Shown here: one piece after another, positions 5,221-9,068 of the stretch
How positions within the stretch are numbered: position 1 is the stretch's first letter
Layout: the number at the start of each line of letters is the position of its first letter
From: an uncultured Granulosicoccus sp.
GTDB taxonomy: Bacteria; Pseudomonadota; Gammaproteobacteria; Granulosicoccales; Granulosicoccaceae
Assembly: GCA_938016235.1 (NCBI GenBank)
Contig: CALLPU010000344.1
Coordinates: forward strand, 1 to 9,068
Length of the DNA stretch: 9,068 nucleotides
Direction of reading: 5' to 3'
Position numbers and translations under genes: made by a program
Notes under the pieces: generated by a model
Told to the model about the DNA's origin: nothing
The model's database searches: none
What the model saw: only the letters and a program-made list of their open reading frames with translations

Positions 5221-6567
5221 ATGGAAAATTCCAAAAACCCACTGACGTCAGCTTGCTACGGCCGCTGGTTGAAAACGACCAGTCTTGTTGCGCTGGCGAT
5301 TGCAGGCTGTGCCGGAACCGGCCACGCTGCCGATCTGCGCGAAGTTTACGAGCAAGCCAAAACCTACGATTCCACGTACCGGGCAGCCCAGTACGATCTG
5401 GAAGCCGCCGGTGAGCGCGTCCCCCTGGCAAAATCAGCCTTTCGTCCGCAACTCACCCTGGGTGGAGAAATCGGCCTGAGCACGCTGGCCGATGATGGCG
5501 AAGGGCCTTACGAAGAAACGGCGCTGTCACTGACACTGAATCAAACCCTCTACAACCGGGCCAACAGCAAGTTGCTGGATCAGGCCGAACTCGGTGTCCT
5601 GCAGGCACAGGCGCAATACGCCGCCGTGGGCCAGACCCTGATATTGCGCGTGGCCACTGCCTACTTCGATGTTTTACGTGCACAGGCCAATGTCGAATTC
5701 AGCCAATCGGAACTCCAGGCTATCAGCCGTCAACGAGAACAGGCAGAACGTCGTTTCGACGTCGGACTGGTTCCCATCACCGACGTGCGATCGGCACAGG
5801 CGCAATACGATCTGGCGGTGGCTCAGGAAATAGCGGCTTCCAATCAGTTGTCAACGGCACAGGAAGCTCTGCTGCTGATCAGTGGCGTAGACACGGAGTT
5901 GCTAACGCCTCTGGCCAACGACCTACCCCTCACCCCACCGGAACCCGCCGATATCGACTCCTGGGTAGATATGGCCAAAGACCAGAACCTCGAGTTGGTT
6001 ATCGCCAGACTGGCAACCGACAGCAGCAACACACAAGTCGCGATCGAAAGGGCCAACAAATACCCCTCACTGGATTTGATCGGCACTGCCGCATCCACCA
6101 CAACAGAGCAGTTGGGTCGCAGTGATGCAGATATAGCGGAAATCAAGCTGCAACTCAGATTGCCCATTTTGACCGGTGGCCGCGTCAACGCCCAAGTGGC
6201 ACAGGCTCGCGCTCAGGCACTATCTGCAGCCGAGCAACTGGTGTCACAGGAGCGATCCACCACCCAGCAAACACGAGACGCGTATCGCGGCGTACAGGCG
6301 TCCATCAGCCGCGTGCGCGCCTTGCGTCAGGCACTGGTCTCCACGCAGAAGTCTGCGGAAGCCACTGAAGCCGGCTTTCGAGCTGGTACTCGAACCTCCG
6401 TAGAGACTTTACAAGCACTGCGCGATACCTTCAGAGCCCGCTCGGATTATTCAGGAGCACGCTACGACTACATCATCAATACCTTGAATCTGAAGGCGGC
6501 GTCTGGAACCTTGACCGAAGACGATATCTTCGCCATCAATCGATTCCTCGCTGTCGCCGAGAAGTAG
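5221..6567 (+). CDS. tolC: TolC family outer membrane channel protein
   Basis: TolC trimers form the outer membrane beta-barrel and periplasmic alpha-helical tunnel used by type I secretion and tripartite efflux pumps. The 448-residue precursor has an N-terminal export signal with a hydrophobic stretch at about 20-30 and a likely signal peptidase I site after GHA (36). The mature start ADLREVYEQAKTYDSTYR is typical of TolC. The internal duplication is plain: RFDVGLVPITDVRSAQAQYD at 178-197 in the first half and FRAGTRTSVETLQALRD at 386-402 in the second. RYDYIINTLNLKAASGTLTEDD (414-435) closes the protein, without the long tail of E. coli TolC. Its start is five bases after the methyltransferase stop with no ribosome binding site of its own, suggesting translational coupling. 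An IAGC at 27-30 resembles a lipobox. Confidence 0.94.
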   Translation: MENSKNPLTSACYGRWLKTTSLVALAIAGCAGTGHAADLREVYEQAKTYDSTYRAAQYDLEAAGERVPLAKSAFRPQLTLGGEIGLSTLADDGEGPYEETALSLTLNQTLYNRANSKLLDQAELGVLQAQAQYAAVGQTLILRVATAYFDVLRAQANVEFSQSELQAISRQREQAERRFDVGLVPITDVRSAQAQYDLAVAQEIAASNQLSTAQEALLLISGVDTELLTPLANDLPLTPPEPADIDSWVDMAKDQNLELVIARLATDSSNTQVAIERANKYPSLDLIGTAASTTTEQLGRSDADIAEIKLQLRLPILTGGRVNAQVAQARAQALSAAEQLVSQERSTTQQTRDAYRGVQASISRVRALRQALVSTQKSAEATEAGFRAGTRTSVETLQALRDTFRARSDYSGARYDYIINTLNLKAASGTLTEDDIFAINRFLAVAEK

Positions 6568-6618
6568 GCAAGCCAGTCTGCATGCGGTGCGTCCTCGGCG
6601 ATCACACCGTTAGAGAAA

Positions 6619-7548
6619 ATGATAGTGTCGCCCGGTAGCGAAACCTTCAGCTGGAAACACTATGTAACGCCAGCCTACTGGCCCACGTGGCTGGGTTTCG
6701 GCTTTTTCTGGTTGTTAACGCGCCTGCCCTTCCCGGTTGTCATGGCCGTCGGTCGTGGTCTGGGATCCGTCATGCACCGGTGTCTGCGCAGTCGCCGTCA
6801 TGTCACTCTGGCCAACCTGAACATTGCGTTCCCGGACGCAACACAGTCAGCCCGGAACGAGCTGGCGCAGCAGTCGTTTCGTCATCTGGGTATGGCAACC
6901 GCTGAAACCGCGTGGTCGTGGTACCGCAGCGCAGAACACATGGCTGAGATGCAGTTCGAGGGTGTTGAGCATCTGGAAAAGGCACTGGCACAGGGCAAAG
7001 GCGTCATATTGCTGCAGGCCCATTTTACGGTTCTCGAGCTGTGTGCAGCCGTGGTGGGGCCACGATGGCCAATATCCGCTGTGTACGATCCACCCAAGAA
7101 TCCGCTGTTTGCCGATTACCTGCACAGCCAGCGATCACGACACTTGCAACAATTGATAGATAACCGCGGCACGCGAGAGATGGTTCGTTGTCTGCGGCGC
7201 GGGGAAATTGTCTGGTTTTCACCGGATCAAAGCGTGTCAACAAACCATGGCGGCGTCGTTACCGAGTATTTCAACCATCCCGCCTTGACCAGCAGTGGTA
7301 CGGCGCGCATCGTCAAGATGACCGGTGCAACGCTGATACCGTTTGTACCGACGCGACATGACAACGGGGCCCGCTATACGTTTCGATTCGGGGAACCGTT
7401 ATCACTGCAATCGGATGATGTCATGCAGGCCACGCAACAGGTAAACGACACGCTGGAAGCGCATGTGCGCAGCCAGCCAGAACAATACCTGTGGGCGCAT
7501 AAACGCTTCAAACCCCCGTCTGCAGAGCATGCCAATCCCTACTCCTGA
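6619..7548 (+). CDS. lpxL: Lipid A biosynthesis late acyltransferase (LpxL/HtrB type)
   Basis: This inner membrane enzyme transfers an acyl chain from acyl-ACP to the lipid A precursor, normally after Kdo has been added. The 309 residues include one N-terminal membrane segment (about 24-45), LANLNIAFPD (64-73), the catalytic HX4E motif HFTVLE (His135, Glu140), Arg172 and Asp203 at the positions of the E. coli LpxL residues Arg169 and Asp200, TGATLIPFVP and the closing QYLWAHKRFK (290-299). The YRP tripeptide of the E. coli enzyme reads YDP (156-158). Whether it acts like LpxL or LpxM, and which chain it transfers, cannot be told. It starts 51 bases after tolC, with only a weak AGAG before the ATG, and overlaps waaA by 20 bases. 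The gap from tolC holds no terminator with a T tract. Confidence 0.9.
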   Translation: MIVSPGSETFSWKHYVTPAYWPTWLGFGFFWLLTRLPFPVVMAVGRGLGSVMHRCLRSRRHVTLANLNIAFPDATQSARNELAQQSFRHLGMATAETAWSWYRSAEHMAEMQFEGVEHLEKALAQGKGVILLQAHFTVLELCAAVVGPRWPISAVYDPPKNPLFADYLHSQRSRHLQQLIDNRGTREMVRCLRRGEIVWFSPDQSVSTNHGGVVTEYFNHPALTSSGTARIVKMTGATLIPFVPTRHDNGARYTFRFGEPLSLQSDDVMQATQQVNDTLEAHVRSQPEQYLWAHKRFKPPSAEHANPYS

Positions 7549-8812
7549 ACCCGTTGCTCCACCCTGGCGTTATCGAATTCTGGTGCTAGCGTTGAGCCCG
7601 TTGCTGATTGGGTACACCGCGTGGCGAGCCTGCAAAGATGGTGGATGGCGCTATTTCCGGGAGCGGTTAGGCTGGTACGCCGCTGAATCAGCCCCGCGTT
7701 CATCAGCCACAGGACCCGACCCGGCACCGGCTGAGCTGTGGATTCATGCTGCCTCGGTGGGTGAGGTGTTTACCGTTCTGCCGTTACTCAAGGCCTGGTT
7801 AACGAACAACCCGAACGCCGGTGTGCGGTTCACAACCGGAACACCTACAGGCGCAGCCGTCCTTGAGCAACAGCAATTGACTCGGGTGCAACATCAGTAT
7901 CTTCCGGTGGACTTTTCCAGTGCATGCAAGCGATTCGTATCGCAATGTACAGCTGGCCAGGCCTGGATCGTGGAAACTGAAATCTGGCCGTGGCTGTATG
8001 CACACTGTCACCGTCAGAACATTGCCATCACTATCATTAACGGGCGGCTGTCTGCACGTACCAGTACACAGGCAAACGGCCTGTTGGCCAGCAGTTATCG
8101 GCGCGCACTCAGCCACGTCAACGTGCTGGCCAGATCAACGAAAGACCACGATCGTTTTCTGGCGTTGGGCGCACCGGCAAGCTCACTGCAGGTTGCGGGC
8201 AATCTGAAGTACAGCGCTCAGGACGGTGTGCGAGCAACAGCCGCGTTAGTGCAACGACCCTACGTGCTGGCCGCCTCCACTCATCATGATGAGGAATTAA
8301 CGCTCGCACTGGCCTGGCATGACCAGCAGCGCAGTGATGCGCTACTGGTTTGTGTGCCTCGACATCCCGAGCGGGGCGATGATATCCAGCGTTTGATGAA
8401 ATCTCACGGTATCGACGCCGGACGACGCTCGCAAGGCGATACACCTGCGCCAGAGGATAACGTCTACCTGGCCGATACACTCGGTGAACTACAAGCCTGG
8501 TACGAGCATGCACAAGGTACTTTCGTTGGCGGTTCACTGATCACGCGTGGAGGACACAACATGCTGGAGCCGGCGCGCTATGCTTGCCCTGCAGTCGTAG
8601 GGCCGCACACCGACAATTTTGAAGACATGATGGAGCTGTTGCTGGGTGAAAAAGCCGTTGCCATCGCCAGCAACGCACAGTCGGTGGTCGATTTTCTGGC
8701 CAAGGCAGCACAGGGCGACAGCGATCTACAGGCTATGGGGCGGCGAGCAGAGCGCATTGCCTCCGATGCACAGAATGCGTTGGCGCGCTATCTGGATTTG
8801 CTTGCGCGGTGA
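7529..8812 (+). CDS. waaA: 3-deoxy-D-manno-octulosonic acid (Kdo) transferase
   Basis: WaaA (KdtA) is a membrane-anchored GT-B glycosyltransferase of family GT30 that moves Kdo from CMP-Kdo to lipid IVA, the first step of the LPS core. From the ATG at 7529 the product is 427 residues against 425 in E. coli. It has an N-terminal anchor (about 15-31), RERLG with the probable catalytic base Glu45, WIHAASVGE 71-79, VETEIWP 148-154, GNLKYS 224-229, ASTHHDEE 249-256 (the family usually has ASTHEGEE), PRHPER 277-282, DTLGEL, FVGGSLI with GGHNMLEPA 332-349, and GPHTDNF. The frame is open further upstream to an ATG at 7463, but that adds 22 unlike residues and an 86-base overlap, so it was not chosen. 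The start overlaps the lpxL end by 20 bases with only AGAG as a weak ribosome site. Confidence 0.95.
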   Translation: MPIPTPEPVAPPWRYRILVLALSPLLIGYTAWRACKDGGWRYFRERLGWYAAESAPRSSATGPDPAPAELWIHAASVGEVFTVLPLLKAWLTNNPNAGVRFTTGTPTGAAVLEQQQLTRVQHQYLPVDFSSACKRFVSQCTAGQAWIVETEIWPWLYAHCHRQNIAITIINGRLSARTSTQANGLLASSYRRALSHVNVLARSTKDHDRFLALGAPASSLQVAGNLKYSAQDGVRATAALVQRPYVLAASTHHDEELTLALAWHDQQRSDALLVCVPRHPERGDDIQRLMKSHGIDAGRRSQGDTPAPEDNVYLADTLGELQAWYEHAQGTFVGGSLITRGGHNMLEPARYACPAVVGPHTDNFEDMMELLLGEKAVAIASNAQSVVDFLAKAAQGDSDLQAMGRRAERIASDAQNALARYLDLLAR

Positions 8813-8901
8813 GGCTTTATAGCGCGAACATACACCAGCGAGGCCACCGTCACACCGAAACAGGGGAGAAATGCGCGACGACTTCGCGTTGTTGATGTCA
8901 T
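8788..8901 (-). CDS. 37-residue ORF with a twin-arginine-like N-terminus
   Basis: An AGGAG at 8912-8908, six bases before the ATG, is the best ribosome binding site in the window. The 37-residue product begins MTSTTRSRRAFLPCFGV and has a hydrophobic stretch at about 10-25, then a basic end IKPHRASKSR. SRRAFL matches the Tat signal consensus S/T-R-R-x-F-L, and VRA at 25-27 could be a cleavage site, yet almost nothing follows it. It may be a small single-span membrane protein or the leftover 5' end of a lost gene. Its last 25 bases overlap the 3' end of waaA on the opposite strand. I recognise no family. Confidence 0.4.
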   Translation of the reverse strand: MTSTTRSRRAFLPCFGVTVASLVYVRAIKPHRASKSR

Positions 8902-8907
8902 ATCAAT

Positions 8908-8912
8908 CTCCT
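8908..8912 (-). promoter_or_regulatory. Strong ribosome binding site before the 37-residue ORF
   Basis: AGGAG on the minus strand with a six-base spacer to the ATG at 8901 is a near-ideal Shine-Dalgarno. It is the main reason for treating the downstream ORF as possibly real. Confidence 0.5.
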
Positions 8913-8924
8913 GACTATATAGAG

Positions 8925-9068
8925 CTACAGCTTCATACCGGTTGCCCAGCATTCTCGCAACTGTGTGAAGCCGGCTTGCCAGTTCGTAGGTTTGTTAGCC
9001 GGCTCTGACGAATCTGTTCGACCATCTTGTGTGACCACTTTGCGCACAGAGCGTTCCAGGCGATTCAT
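8925..9068 (-). CDS. Unrecognised minus-strand ORF, possibly partial
   Basis: From an ATG at the last base of the window the frame is open for 47 codons to TAG 8927-8925. It begins MNRLERSVRKVV and ends FTQLRECWATGMKL. I recognise no family. Because the ATG touches the window edge, it may be an internal methionine of a longer gene, and no ribosome binding site can be checked. Its stop is 23 bases before the 37-residue ORF, which could make the two a small operon convergent with waaA. Codon use is not unlike that of the neighbours. Confidence 0.35.
   Translation of the reverse strand: MNRLERSVRKVVTQDGRTDSSEPANKPTNWQAGFTQLRECWATGMKL
8969..9004. repeat. Paired 8-bp palindromes AGCCGGCT
   Basis: The perfect palindrome AGCCGGCT occurs at 8969-8976 and 8997-9004, 28 bases apart. 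The copies can pair with each other to form an 8-bp stem with a 20-base loop, or each can bind a dimeric protein. They fall in different codon frames of the overlapping ORF, so they do not come from a repeated amino acid motif. Confidence 0.35.

Noticed and set aside
7463..7528. ATG at 7463 as the start of waaA
   Set aside because: It would add 22 residues unlike the family and an 86-base overlap with lpxL. The ATG at 7529 gives 427 residues, close to the family length, and a 20-base overlap.
8118..8537. 139-codon minus-strand frame opposite waaA
   Set aside because: An arginine- and histidine-rich translation with no recognisable domain lying over conserved waaA motifs points to a shadow frame.
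8874..8888. CGCGA-CGACT-TCGCG hairpin as a waaA terminator
   Set aside because: The five-base stem has no T run, and it lies in arginine codons of the 37-residue minus-strand ORF, which explains the CG-rich symmetry.
1..9068. CRISPR arrays, insertion sequences, tRNA genes, prophage or defence genes
   Set aside because: No regularly spaced repeats, transposase motifs, tRNA-like cloverleaf sequence or defence-type domains were seen. The region is core chromosome.

Overview
The window reads as ordinary chromosomal core DNA of a gammaproteobacterium, with no mobile element, tRNA, rRNA or CRISPR. This rests on protein resemblance and on gene order: the divergent rhlB / trxA-rho arrangement is the one known from Escherichia coli, and Rho aligns residue for residue with the E. 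coli protein over most of its length. The genus cannot be named from the sequence alone.

Layout: (1) 1-287, + strand, the 3' end of purD (purine synthesis), convergent with (2) rho (307-1563, - strand). (3) 1564-1880 is a 317-base leader between trxA and rho. It holds a possible 41-codon leader ORF, a strikingly C-rich and G-poor stretch on the transcribed strand, and a small hairpin followed by four U just before the rho start. (4) trxA (1881-2207, - strand) has a good sigma70-type promoter in the divergent gap. (5) rhlB (2390-3949, + strand) is a DEAD-box RNA helicase with a long basic tail. (6) A 67-residue cold-shock protein gene (4102-4305) follows after a 152-base gap. (7) A block of four same-strand genes runs from 4553 to 8812: a divergent protein-isoaspartate methyltransferase-like gene, tolC, a lipid A late acyltransferase (lpxL type) and waaA (Kdo transferase). 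It begins downstream of a TATAAT box and is very tightly spaced or overlapping except for 51 bases between tolC and lpxL. (8) 8813-9068 holds two short minus-strand ORFs that I do not recognise. One has a strong ribosome binding site and a twin-arginine-like N-terminus but no cargo domain.

Two functional themes stand out. The left half handles RNA: the termination factor Rho, the helicase RhlB and a cold-shock RNA chaperone sit around thioredoxin. The right half builds the outer membrane: TolC export channel, lipid A acylation and Kdo addition to lipid A, led by a methyltransferase-like protein whose usual active-site motif is altered.

I see no convincing wholly new system. The best leads are the probable autogenous Rho control region, the orphan Tat-like mini-ORF behind waaA, and the non-canonical methyltransferase at the head of the envelope operon.
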